From positions 2,356,001 through 2,420,000 of the forward strand of contig NZ_PDJH01000001.1 in assembly GCF_002564025.1 (NCBI RefSeq): 64,000 nucleotides of DNA, read 5' to 3'. Positions 7,798-14,630 of the stretch are shown piece by piece; within the stretch, counting starts at the first letter, position 1, and the number at the start of each line of letters is the position of its first letter. Under the pieces are notes generated by a model. That model was given only the letters and a program-made list of their open reading frames with translations. It did no database searches and had not been told where the DNA came from. The DNA is from Flavimobilis soli. Lineage in GTDB: Bacteria > Actinomycetota > Actinomycetes > Actinomycetales > Cellulomonadaceae. A program made the translations under genes and the position numbers.

Positions 7798-7802
7798 GCT
7801 GA

Positions 7803-7824
7803 GGGTCACCGGTCACGGTGACCC
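7803..7824 (+). other. Conserved 3' hairpin directly after flagellin 1
   Basis: GGGTCACCG and CGGTGACCC form a 9-pair stem with a 4-base loop, starting 6 bases after the stop. A near-identical element follows all four flagellin genes, always ahead of the true terminator, so it may protect the mRNA 3' end. Confidence 0.6.
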
Positions 7825-7837
7825 GCGCCCCTGCACC

Positions 7838-7879
7838 GCGAGAAGGCGGGCGGACCTGACGGTCCGCCCGCCTTCTCGC
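7838..7879 (+). terminator. Terminator after flagellin 1
   Basis: A perfect 19-pair stem (7838-7856 with 7861-7879) and a TGAC loop. Confidence 0.85.
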
Positions 7880-7914
7880 ATGCCGGTCGCGGGGCTCGAT
7901 CCTCGCGCGGAAAC

Positions 7915-7940
7915 CTACTAACCCGCGCTTCTCGACCGAT
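7915..7940 (+). promoter_or_regulatory. Sigma-28-type promoter for flagellin gene 2
   Basis: CTACT (7915-7919), 16 bases, CCGAT (7936-7940). Confidence 0.55.
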
Positions 7941-7951
7941 GTGCTCAGTGT

Positions 7952-7969
7952 CGGCCCATGGACGGGCCG
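7952..7969 (+). promoter_or_regulatory. Candidate CsrA-binding hairpin, flagellin 2 leader
   Basis: CGGCCC/GGGCCG six-pair stem with an AUGGAC hexaloop, 33 bases before the flagellin start and followed by the GGA of the ribosome site. Confidence 0.65.
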
Positions 7970-8002
7970 GTGTTTCGGGCCACGTCAAGGAGGAGAAACA
8001 TC

Positions 8003-8830
8003 ATGGCTCTCTCGGTCAACACGAACATCGCGGCGCTCAACGCGTACCGCAACCTCGCCAACACGCAGAACGACCTGAGCAAGTCCCTCGAGAAGCTCTC
8101 GAGCGGCCTTCGCATCAACCGTGCTGCTGACGACGCTGCCGGTCTGGCGATCTCCGAGGGTCTGCGCGCGCAGATCAACGGCACGAAGCAGGCCGTCCGC
8201 AACGCGCAGGACGGCATCTCCGTCGTCCAGACCGCTGAGGGTGCTCTCACCGAGACGCACTCCATCCTCCAGCGCATGCGCACCCTGTCCGTCCAGGCCG
8301 CGAACGACGGTGGCCTCAACGCGACCGCCAAGGGCAACATCCAGGACGAGATCACGCAGCTCGCCACGGAGCTCGACCGCATCGCGGCCACCACGGAGTT
8401 CAACGGCAAGACCCTGCTCGACGGCTCCTACGACGGTGCGTTCCAGGTCGGCGCCAACACCTCGACCAACGACGTCATCACGGTCGAGCTGAGCACGGGC
8501 ATGTCCTCGGGCGACCTCGGCGTCGACGCTCTGGCCGTCGCCACGTTCGCGGGCGCGAGCGCTGCGATCGTCGCGATCGACGCCGCGATCGACACGGTCT
8601 CCAAGACCCGTTCGTCGCTCGGTGCGGTCCAGAACCGTTTCGACCACACGATCAACAACCTCAACGTCGCCGCGGAGAACCTGGCCGCGTCGGAGAGCCG
8701 TATCCGTGACACGGACATGGCCTCGGAGATGGTCCAGTACACCCGTTCGTCGATCCTGTCGCAGGCCGGCACGGCGATGCTGGCCCAGGCGAAGTCGATC
8801 CCGCAGAGCGTCCTGCAGCTCCTCCAGTGA
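8003..8830 (+). CDS. fliC: Flagellin, copy 2
   Basis: A 275-residue flagellin with the same N- and C-terminal helices as copy 1. The central part differs: ELSTGMSSGDLGVDALAVATF replaces the Thr/Val-rich centre of copy 1. The start is ATG 8003 after AAGGAGGAG; the upstream in-frame ATG at 7958 lies in the leader hairpin loop and is not a credible start. It has its own promoter and terminator, so it is probably transcribed as a single gene. No frameshift or truncation is seen, and all export and polymerisation helices are intact, so it should be a functional filament subunit. Confidence 0.96.
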   Translation: MALSVNTNIAALNAYRNLANTQNDLSKSLEKLSSGLRINRAADDAAGLAISEGLRAQINGTKQAVRNAQDGISVVQTAEGALTETHSILQRMRTLSVQAANDGGLNATAKGNIQDEITQLATELDRIAATTEFNGKTLLDGSYDGAFQVGANTSTNDVITVELSTGMSSGDLGVDALAVATFAGASAAIVAIDAAIDTVSKTRSSLGAVQNRFDHTINNLNVAAENLAASESRIRDTDMASEMVQYTRSSILSQAGTAMLAQAKSIPQSVLQLLQ

Positions 8831-8872
8831 GCTGAGGGTCGCCGGTCACGGTGACCCGCGCCCCTGCACCTC

Positions 8873-8910
8873 GCGAAGGCGGGCGGACCACCCGGTCCGT
8901 CCGCCTTCGC
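8873..8910 (+). terminator. Terminator after flagellin 2
   Basis: A 17-pair stem (8873-8889 with 8894-8910) containing one G-U pair, loop ACCC. The spacer downstream (to 9138) is 308 bases in all and otherwise holds only the promoter and leader hairpin of flagellin 3. Confidence 0.8.
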
Positions 8911-9050
8911 GCATGTTCGGGGCGTCCTGGGTGCACGAGCCCGACCTCTCGGAGCGGTCCGCGCCGTCGGCTGGCAGCGCCTCCCGGGCCGTGGCACCTG
9001 GGCTGCGCAGACCGTGCCCAGGCCCCGCGAGAAGAAGGTGCGGTGAATCT

Positions 9051-9079
9051 CTACAGTCCCGCACCTGCCTGCCGATCGG
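9051..9079 (+). promoter_or_regulatory. Sigma-28-type promoter for flagellin gene 3
   Basis: CTACA (9051-9055), 16 bases, CCGATCGG (9072-9079). Confidence 0.6.
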
Positions 9080-9086
9080 TCGGGCG

Positions 9087-9106
9087 CCGGTCCTTGGACG
9101 GACCGG
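9087..9106 (+). promoter_or_regulatory. Candidate CsrA-binding hairpin, flagellin 3 leader (covarying stem)
   Basis: CCGGTCC (9087-9093) pairs with GGACCGG (9100-9106) around UUGGAC. Compared with copies 1, 2 and 4, one C-G pair is replaced by U-A on both sides while UGGAC in the loop is kept. That is a compensatory change supporting RNA structure. Confidence 0.7.
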
Positions 9107-9138
9107 TCAGTCGGGCCACGTCAAGGAGGAGAAACATC

Positions 9139-9954
9139 ATGGCTCTCTCGGTCAACACGAACATCGCGGCGCTCAACGCGTACCGCAACCTCGCCAACAC
9201 GCAGAACGACCTGAGCAAGTCCCTCGAGAAGCTCTCGAGCGGCCTTCGCATCAACCGTGCTGCTGACGACGCTGCCGGTCTGGCGATCTCCGAGGGTCTG
9301 CGCGCGCAGATCAACGGCACGAAGCAGGCTGTCCGCAACGCGCAGGACGGCATCTCCGTCGTCCAGACCGCTGAGGGTGCTCTCACCGAGACGCACGCCA
9401 TCCTCCAGCGCATGCGCACCCTGTCCGTCCAGGCGGGCAACGACGGTGGCCTCAACGCGACCGCCAAGGGCAACATCCAGGACGAGATCACCCAGCTCAC
9501 GACCGAGCTCGACCGCATCGCGGCCACCACGGAGTTCAACGGCAAGAAGCTCCTCAACGGCTCCTACGCGGGCACGTTCCAGGTCGGCGCCAACACCTCG
9601 GCGAACGACGTCATCGCCGTCACGATCGGCACGATGACCGCTGCTGCACTCTCGGTCAACGCCCTGACCATGGACAGCGCCGGCGCGGCCGTCACGGCGA
9701 TCGACGTCGCGATCGACGCGGTCTCCAAGACCCGCTCGAAGCTCGGTGCGGTCCAGAACCGTTTCGACCACACGATCAACAACCTCAACGTCGCCGCGGA
9801 GAACCTGGCCGCGTCGGAGAGCCGTATCCGTGACACGGACATGGCCTCGGAGATGGTCCAGTACACCCGTTCGTCGATCCTGTCGCAGGCCGGCACGGCG
9901 ATGCTGGCCCAGGCGAAGTCGATCCCGCAGAGTGTCCTGCAGCTCCTCCAGTGA
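9139..9954 (+). CDS. fliC: Flagellin, copy 3
   Basis: A 271-residue flagellin, four residues shorter than copies 1 and 2 in the variable centre (VTIGTMTAAALSVNALTM). The N-terminal and C-terminal helices match the other copies. The start is ATG 9139 after AAGGAGGAG. Its upstream spacer is the most divergent of the set, with a different promoter flank and a covarying leader hairpin, whereas the spacer downstream is identical to that after copy 1. Copies 3 and 4 are more alike in the centre than either is to 1 or 2. Confidence 0.96.
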   Translation: MALSVNTNIAALNAYRNLANTQNDLSKSLEKLSSGLRINRAADDAAGLAISEGLRAQINGTKQAVRNAQDGISVVQTAEGALTETHAILQRMRTLSVQAGNDGGLNATAKGNIQDEITQLTTELDRIAATTEFNGKKLLNGSYAGTFQVGANTSANDVIAVTIGTMTAAALSVNALTMDSAGAAVTAIDVAIDAVSKTRSKLGAVQNRFDHTINNLNVAAENLAASESRIRDTDMASEMVQYTRSSILSQAGTAMLAQAKSIPQSVLQLLQ

Positions 9955-9994
9955 GCTGAGGGTCACCGGTCACGGTGACCCGCGCCCCTGCACC

Positions 9995-10036
9995 GCGAGA
10001 AGGCGGGCGGACCTGACGGTCCGCCCGCCTTCTCGC
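9995..10036 (+). terminator. Terminator after flagellin 3
   Basis: The same 19-pair stem with TGAC loop as after flagellin 1. Confidence 0.85.
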
Positions 10037-10071
10037 ATGCCGGTCGCGGGGCTCGATCCTCGCGCGGAAAC

Positions 10072-10097
10072 CTACTAACCCGCGCTTCTCGACCGAT
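10072..10097 (+). promoter_or_regulatory. Sigma-28-type promoter for flagellin gene 4
   Basis: CTACT (10072-10076), 16 bases, CCGAT (10093-10097). Confidence 0.55.
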
Positions 10098-10108
10098 GTG
10101 CTCAGTGT

Positions 10109-10126
10109 CGGCCCATGGACGGGCCG
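10109..10126 (+). promoter_or_regulatory. Candidate CsrA-binding hairpin, flagellin 4 leader
   Basis: CGGCCC/GGGCCG stem around AUGGAC, as in the leaders of copies 1 and 2. Confidence 0.65.
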
Positions 10127-10159
10127 GTGTTTCGGGCCACGTCAAGGAGGAGAAACATC

Positions 10160-10975
10160 ATGGCTCTCTCGGTCAACACGAACATCGCGGCGCTCAACGC
10201 GTACCGCAACCTGTCGAACACGCAGAACGACCTGAGCAAGTCCCTCGAGAAGCTCTCGAGCGGCCTTCGCATCAACCGTGCTGCTGACGACGCTGCCGGT
10301 CTGGCGATCTCCGAGGGTCTGCGCGCGCAGATCAACGGCACGAAGCAGGCCGTCCGCAACGCGCAGGACGGCATCTCCGTCGTCCAGACCGCTGAGGGTG
10401 CTCTCACCGAGACGCACTCGATCCTGCAGCGCATGCGCACCCTGTCCGTCCAGGCCGCGAACGACGGTGGCCTGAACGCGACCGCGAAGACGAACATCCA
10501 GGACGAGATCACGCAGCTCGCCACCGAGCTCGACCGCATCGCGGCCACCACGGAGTTCAACGGCAAGAAGCTCCTCGCGGGCACCTACGCGGGCAGCTTC
10601 CAGGTCGGCGCCAACACCTCGGCGAACGACGTCATCGCCGTCTCCATCGGCACCATGAGCGCCACGGCCCTCTCGGTCAACGCCCTCACGATGGACAACG
10701 CCTCGGACGCGATCACCAAGATCGACGCCGCGATCGACGCGGTCTCCAAGACCCGTTCGAAGCTCGGTGCGGTCCAGAACCGTTTCGACCACACGATCAA
10801 CAACCTCAACGTCGCCGCGGAGAACCTGGCCGCGTCGGAGAGCCGTATCCGTGACACGGACATGGCCTCCGAGATGGTCGACTACACCCGTGCCTCGATC
10901 CTGTCGCAGGCCGGCACGGCGATGCTCGCGCAGGCGAAGTCGATCCCGCAGAGCGTTCTCCAGCTCCTCCAGTGA
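10160..10975 (+). CDS. fliC: Flagellin, copy 4
   Basis: A 271-residue flagellin. It is the most diverged copy outside the centre: NLSNTQ replaces NLANTQ near residue 18, KTNIQDE replaces KGNIQDE, and MVDYTRAS replaces MVQYTRSS near the C-terminus. These small changes in otherwise invariant helices suggest it escaped the latest homogenisation. The start is ATG 10160 after AAGGAGGAG. Leader and promoter are identical to those of copy 2. It is followed by a different terminator (11021-11050) and then fliD. Confidence 0.96.
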   Translation: MALSVNTNIAALNAYRNLSNTQNDLSKSLEKLSSGLRINRAADDAAGLAISEGLRAQINGTKQAVRNAQDGISVVQTAEGALTETHSILQRMRTLSVQAANDGGLNATAKTNIQDEITQLATELDRIAATTEFNGKKLLAGTYAGSFQVGANTSANDVIAVSIGTMSATALSVNALTMDNASDAITKIDAAIDAVSKTRSKLGAVQNRFDHTINNLNVAAENLAASESRIRDTDMASEMVDYTRASILSQAGTAMLAQAKSIPQSVLQLLQ

Positions 10976-11020
10976 GCTGAGGGTCACCGGTCACGGTGAC
11001 CCGCGCCCCTGCACCACCGG

Positions 11021-11050
11021 GCGGCGGGAGGGCTACGGCCCTCCCGCCGC
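11021..11050 (+). terminator. Terminator after flagellin 4
   Basis: A perfect 13-pair stem (11021-11033 with 11038-11050) capped by a C(UACG)G tetraloop, an exceptionally stable UNCG loop. Confidence 0.85.
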
Positions 11051-11128
11051 ACGGCGCAAGACCCGCAGCCGCGACCGCGGCTCGCACGCACGACACCTAG
11101 GCACCCGCAACGAACGAAGGACATCACG

Positions 11129-12475
11129 ATGGCCGGACTCGCGATCGACGGTCTCAGCTCGGGACTCGACACCACCGCGCTCATCAACAGCCTCATCGCG
11201 ATCGAGGGCAACCAGCAGGTCCTCCTCAAGCAGAAGCAGTCGACGAGCTCCTCGCTCGTGACCGCGCTGCAGGCGCTCAACACGCGGGTCGCCTCTCTCG
11301 CCGAGGCTGCCAAGACCGCCACGAAGGACTCCTCGTGGGGTGCGGTCAAGGGCACCTCGAGCGCCGAGTCGGTCGTCGTCACCGCCGCGAGCGGTGCCGT
11401 CCCCTCGACGCTCTCGTTCACGGTCGACCGCGTCGCGACGTCCCAGTCGTCGCTCCTGACGGTCCCGGCGGACCTCGACGCCGACAACCCGACGCTGACG
11501 ATCTCGCTCGGGGGCAAGGACACCGCTGTCACCGCCCTCACGACCGACCCGCGTGACATCGCCGCGGCGATCAACTCGTCCGACGCCGGCGTCAAGGCCG
11601 CCGTCATCAACGTCGGCACGGCCGACGCCCCGAGCTACCGCCTGCAGCTGACCGGCACCGAGACCGGCGCCGCGAACACGTTCACCGTGTCCTACGCGAG
11701 CGGGGGCGGCACCACCGCCGCGAGCCTGAGCCAGGTCCGCGCCGCTGGCGACGCCCAGATCACCCTGTTCCCCGGCACGGACGCCGCGCAGTCGATGACG
11801 AGCTCGACGAACGCGTTCAACGGTGTCCTCGCCGACGTGACGATCACCGTCTCCAAGGTCGAGGCGGAGGCCGTGACGGTCGACGTCGTGCGCGACACCG
11901 AGGCGCTGACGAGCCTCGCGAAGAACCTCGTGAGCAACATCGAGGTCGTGCTCTCCGAGATCAGCTCGCGCACCAAGGCCACGACGGGTACCGCGGAGGA
12001 CGGCGGTACGAAGCTCACCCCTGGCCTGTTCGGCGGCGACGCGACGATCCGCATGCTCCAGCAGGACATCCTCGCGCAGGCGAGCGCTCCGATCGACGGC
12101 GTCTCCCCGGCCGACGTCGGCATCGTCATCTCCCGCGACGGCACCTTCACGTTCGACGAGGAGAAGTTCACGGCCGCTCTCGCGGCCGACCCGGCGAAGG
12201 TCCAGAAGATCGTCTCCGGCGTCGCCGCAAACGTCCAGGCCGTCGCCGACCGCGCCTCCGACAAGGTCGACGGGACGCTGACGACCCGCATCAAGTCGAC
12301 CCAGGACGCGGTGAGCGAGCTCGGCAACCGCATCTCCGACTGGGACGACCGCCTCGCTCGTCGTCGCGAGACCCTCGTGCGGATCTACTCCGCGCTCGAG
12401 GTGTCGATGAGCAAGATGCAGTCCACGTCGAGCTGGCTGGCGTCGCAGCTCGAACAGCTGAACGCGTCGAAGTAG
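11129..12475 (+). CDS. fliD: Flagellar filament cap protein FliD
   Basis: FliD (HAP2) caps the growing filament and guides flagellin folding. The N-terminus IDGLSSGLDTTALINSLIAIEG is the FliD_N signature. The C-terminal part contains LTTRIKSTQDAVSELGNRISDWDDRLARRRETLVRIYSALEVSMSKMQS, the coiled-coil FliD_C region ending with SWLASQLEQL. At 448 residues it is normal for the family. GAAGGA lies 9 bases before ATG 11129. No sigma-28-type motif is visible in the 78 bases between the flagellin 4 terminator and the start, so expression may rely on readthrough or an unrecognised promoter. fliS follows 13 bases later. Confidence 0.95.
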   Translation: MAGLAIDGLSSGLDTTALINSLIAIEGNQQVLLKQKQSTSSSLVTALQALNTRVASLAEAAKTATKDSSWGAVKGTSSAESVVVTAASGAVPSTLSFTVDRVATSQSSLLTVPADLDADNPTLTISLGGKDTAVTALTTDPRDIAAAINSSDAGVKAAVINVGTADAPSYRLQLTGTETGAANTFTVSYASGGGTTAASLSQVRAAGDAQITLFPGTDAAQSMTSSTNAFNGVLADVTITVSKVEAEAVTVDVVRDTEALTSLAKNLVSNIEVVLSEISSRTKATTGTAEDGGTKLTPGLFGGDATIRMLQQDILAQASAPIDGVSPADVGIVISRDGTFTFDEEKFTAALAADPAKVQKIVSGVAANVQAVADRASDKVDGTLTTRIKSTQDAVSELGNRISDWDDRLARRRETLVRIYSALEVSMSKMQSTSSWLASQLEQLNASK

Positions 12476-12488
12476 ACGAGGAGAGATC

Positions 12489-12923
12489 GTGACCACCGAC
12501 CTGAGATCTGAGTACCTCGCGCAGAGCGTGCTCAATGCGACACCGTCGACTCTCGTGACGATGTTGTACGACAGGCTGCTGCTCGACATCAGCCGTGCGC
12601 GCAAGGCGATCGCGGCGGGCGACAAGGCGGGCTGCAACGCGGCTGCCCTCCACGCCCAGGACATCGTCACCGAGCTCATGACGACGCTCGACGTCTCGGC
12701 CTGGGCCGGCGCGCAGAACCTGCTGACCCTGTACTCCTACCTGAGCACCGAGCTCGTCAAGGCGAACGTCAACCAGGACGACGAGCGCTTCGACGCGTGC
12801 CGCGCGCTCATCGAGCCGTTGCGCGAGGCCTGGCACACGGCCGCGCGCGAGCTGTCGGCCGAGCAGGCTGCTCCTATCCCTCCGGCCGTCGTCGGCCCGA
12901 GGGGGGAGCTGGGCGTCGGGTGA
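12489..12923 (+). CDS. fliS: Flagellin chaperone FliS
   Basis: FliS binds the C-terminal disordered end of flagellin in the cytosol and prevents premature polymerisation. The 144-residue product has the family opening SEYLAQSVLNATPSTLVTMLYDRLLLDISRARKAI and the helical bundle continuing to NLLTLYSYLSTELVKAN. A Pro/Gly-rich 20-residue tail is not conserved. The GTG start has GAGGAGAG just upstream. Its place after fliD is the usual order. Confidence 0.94.
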   Translation: MTTDLRSEYLAQSVLNATPSTLVTMLYDRLLLDISRARKAIAAGDKAGCNAAALHAQDIVTELMTTLDVSAWAGAQNLLTLYSYLSTELVKANVNQDDERFDACRALIEPLREAWHTAARELSAEQAAPIPPAVVGPRGELGVG

Positions 12924-12927
12924 GCAC

Positions 12928-13269
12928 GTGCTGACCATGACCGACGACTCAGCCACGTCGGCGTGGATCCACGCGCTCGACATCCTCGAGCGCGACCTCG
13001 CTGAGACGAACGCGCTCCTGGACGCCGCGCCGGACAACGAGATCGCGGAGCTCGCGCTGCGGCGCGCCTCCCAGTGGCGGGTGCCGCACGGCATCGGCCC
13101 GCTTCCGCGTACCCTCGCCGGGCGGGCGACCGCCGTGCTCGAGGCGCAGAAGGCGACCGCGAGCAGGCTCGCGCGCGCGATGGCGGCGACGCGCCGCCAG
13201 GTCGAGGTGATCGACGCCTCCGACCCGCTCGAGCGCGAGCGTCCTGTGTACCTCGACACCGAGGGCTGA
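12928..13269 (+). CDS. Small helical protein in the FliT position, function unknown
   Basis: A 113-residue, mostly helical acidic/basic protein. GTG 12928 or ATG 12937 could be the start. There is no signal peptide or membrane segment. It sits directly after fliD-fliS and before a terminator, the place where fliT (chaperone for FliD) is often found. The length fits FliT, but I see no diagnostic FliT motif. The C-terminal half (ATAVLEAQKATASRLARAMAATRRQVEVI) could form a coiled coil. A FliD/FliS-associated chaperone is a guess from context only. Confidence 0.6.
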   Translation: MLTMTDDSATSAWIHALDILERDLAETNALLDAAPDNEIAELALRRASQWRVPHGIGPLPRTLAGRATAVLEAQKATASRLARAMAATRRQVEVIDASDPLERERPVYLDTEG

Positions 13270-13278
13270 GAAGCTGCC

Positions 13279-13311
13279 GAGAGCGCCGGACCCCGACGGG
13301 CCGGCGCTCTC
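13279..13311 (+). terminator. Terminator after the fliD-fliS unit
   Basis: An 11-pair stem (GAGAGCGCCGG 13279-13289 with its complement 13301-13311). Confidence 0.8.
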
Positions 13312-13328
13312 GTCGTACGCGGAGGGCG

Positions 13329-13344
13329 CGGGTGCTAGCACCCA
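13329..13344. promoter_or_regulatory. Inverted repeat GGGTG-N4-CACCC, copy 2 (flgB side)
   Basis: GGGTGCTAGCACCC is a perfect palindrome with the same arms and spacing as the site at 3823-3838 upstream of fliA. Confidence 0.45.
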
Positions 13345-13369
13345 CCTGAGCCGACGTTGACCGCGCACG

Positions 13370-13384
13370 TCCGAATCGTTCGGA
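13370..13384. promoter_or_regulatory. Palindrome TCCGAA-TCG-TTCGGA upstream of the flgB promoter
   Basis: Six-base perfect arms around TCG. It contains GAATCGTT, a core repeated (as GAANCGTT) before other flagellar promoters at 3689, 3796, 25545 and 41832. Confidence 0.4.
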
Positions 13385-13430
13385 AGGGCCGTTTCCGCCA
13401 GGCGGACCTGCATATTTGTCGACGGAACTC

Positions 13431-13459
13431 CTTAACAGTAGGACCTGCGTCCCGATAGG
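13431..13459 (+). promoter_or_regulatory. Sigma-28-type promoter for the flgB-flgE operon
   Basis: CTTAA (13431-13435), 16 bases, CCGATAGG (13452-13459). Confidence 0.75.
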
Positions 13460-13462
13460 ACC

Positions 13463-13483
13463 GACGAGCATGGATCGCTCGTC
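13463..13483 (+). promoter_or_regulatory. Candidate CsrA-binding hairpin 1, flgB leader
   Basis: GACGAGC (13463-13469) pairs perfectly with GCTCGTC (13477-13483) and the loop is AUGGAUC. It starts within a few bases of the predicted transcript start. Confidence 0.65.
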
Positions 13484-13488
13484 AGAAC

Positions 13489-13503
13489 GGCCACGGATCG
13501 GCC
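13489..13503 (+). promoter_or_regulatory. Candidate CsrA-binding hairpin 2, flgB leader
   Basis: GGCC (13489-13492) pairs with GGCC (13500-13503) around the loop ACGGAUC. It lies 28 bases before the flgB start, and a further GGA is in the ribosome site region (CAGGGAC). Confidence 0.5.
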
Positions 13504-13531
13504 ACTCGAACCACACCTCAGGGACATCTCC

Positions 13532-13873
13532 GTGTTCGATTCCGTGAGCTTCGGCGCGCTCAACAGCGCCCTCGACGGTCTTGCCCTGCGTCAGCGGGTG
13601 ATCGCCCACAACATCGCGAACGTGCAGACGCCCGGCTTCCACGCCAGCCGCGTGTCCTTCGAGGACGAGCTCACCTCCGCGGTCCGAGTCGGCAACGGCG
13701 CGGTCAGCGCCACCCAGGCGACGTCGCTCGAGCCCACCCGGCTCGACGGCAACAACGTGAACCTCGACAGCGAGACGCTTCTCAACATCGACACGAACCT
13801 GCGCTACCAGCTGGCCACCCAGGCCATGGACGGCCAGTTCAGCTCCATCCGTACGGCGATGAGGACCAGCTGA
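13532..13873 (+). CDS. flgB: Flagellar basal-body rod protein FlgB
   Basis: A proximal rod subunit exported through the T3SS. The 113 residues include VIAHNIANVQTPGFHASRVSFEDEL, the rod-protein N-terminal signature, and a helical C-terminus (LATQAMDGQFSSIRTAM). The GTG start follows a weak CAGGGAC site. It is the first gene of a long plus-strand operon running through flgE; flgC overlaps by one base. Confidence 0.93.
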   Translation: MFDSVSFGALNSALDGLALRQRVIAHNIANVQTPGFHASRVSFEDELTSAVRVGNGAVSATQATSLEPTRLDGNNVNLDSETLLNIDTNLRYQLATQAMDGQFSSIRTAMRTS

Positions 13874-14268
13874 TGACGACCTTCGGAGCACTCGGCATCG
13901 CCTCGACAGGCATGACCGTCCACCGCAAGTGGCTCGACGCGATCAGCGACAACCTCGCGAACGCCAACAACGCCACCCGCACCGACGAGGCAGCCTTCCA
14001 GGCGCGCTACATCGTCGCGCAGGAGATGCAGGAGGGGCAGGGCGTCCACGTCGCCGGCGTCGTGCTCGGCTCCGAGGAGGGGCGCATGGTCTACGAGCCC
14101 ACGAACCCCCTCGCCGACGAGGAGGGCTACGTCCGGTACCCCGACATCGACATGTCGAGCCAGATGACCACGCTGATCATGGCCCAGCGTGGCTACCAGG
14201 CCAACGCCACCGTCGTCGACCGCGCCCGCGCCACCTACGAGGCCGCACTCCAGATCGGTAGGAACTGA
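13873..14268 (+). CDS. flgC: Flagellar basal-body rod protein FlgC
   Basis: A rod subunit of 131 residues. It shows [27 protein letters not shown] at the N-terminus, the family [21 protein letters not shown] motif, and a C-terminus [22 protein letters not shown] typical of rod/hook proteins. It overlaps flgB (TGATG) and fliE. Confidence 0.95.
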   Translation: MTTFGALGIASTGMTVHRKWLDAISDNLANANNATRTDEAAFQARYIVAQEMQEGQGVHVAGVVLGSEEGRMVYEPTNPLADEEGYVRYPDIDMSSQMTTLIMAQRGYQANATVVDRARATYEAALQIGRN

Positions 14269-14630
14269 TGAGCTTCCCTGCCATCCCCGTCGGCGCGATC
14301 AGCGCCGTGACCGGTACCAGCGGCACCGGCTATCTCGACCCCGCCGCCCTGGACGCGACCGCCACCGGCACGCAGGGCTCCAGCTCCGCGCTGGGCGCAG
14401 GAGCCTCCAGCCCCGTGTTCGGCTCGTACCTCACGGACGCCGTCGAGAACCTGCAGAGCGTCCAGGAGAAGTCGAGCGCTCTCGCGATCCGCGCCGTCAC
14501 CGGCGACCTCGACGACGTGCACGACTACACGATCGCCGCGAGCGAGGCAGCCGTCACCCTCGAGCTGACCGCCGCCGTCCGTAACAAGGCCGTCGAGGCC
14601 TTCGCCGAGATCATGAGGATGCAGGCCTGA
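14268..14630 (+). CDS. fliE: Flagellar hook-basal body protein FliE
   Basis: FliE links the MS ring to the rod and is among the first T3SS substrates. The product is 120 residues; the conserved C-terminal half reads [43 protein letters not shown], matching FliE. The N-terminal 50 residues are low-complexity Ser/Gly/Thr. One-base overlaps with flgC and fliF mark tight coupling. Confidence 0.92.
   Translation: MSFPAIPVGAISAVTGTSGTGYLDPAALDATATGTQGSSSALGAGASSPVFGSYLTDAVENLQSVQEKSSALAIRAVTGDLDDVHDYTIAASEAAVTLELTAAVRNKAVEAFAEIMRMQA

Larger units (their letters stand above)
7798..8002 (+). repeat. 205-base intergenic repeat, copy A (flagellin 1 to 2)
   Basis: This spacer holds the 3' hairpin, terminator, promoter, leader hairpin and ribosome site. 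It reads identically to 9955-10159 between flagellins 3 and 4, pointing to duplication of a two-gene block or recent gene conversion. Confidence 0.85.
9955..10159 (+). repeat. 205-base intergenic repeat, copy B (flagellin 3 to 4)
   Basis: Identical by reading to 7798-8002. It contains a 3' hairpin (9960-9981), a terminator (9995-10036), a promoter and a leader hairpin. Confidence 0.85.
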
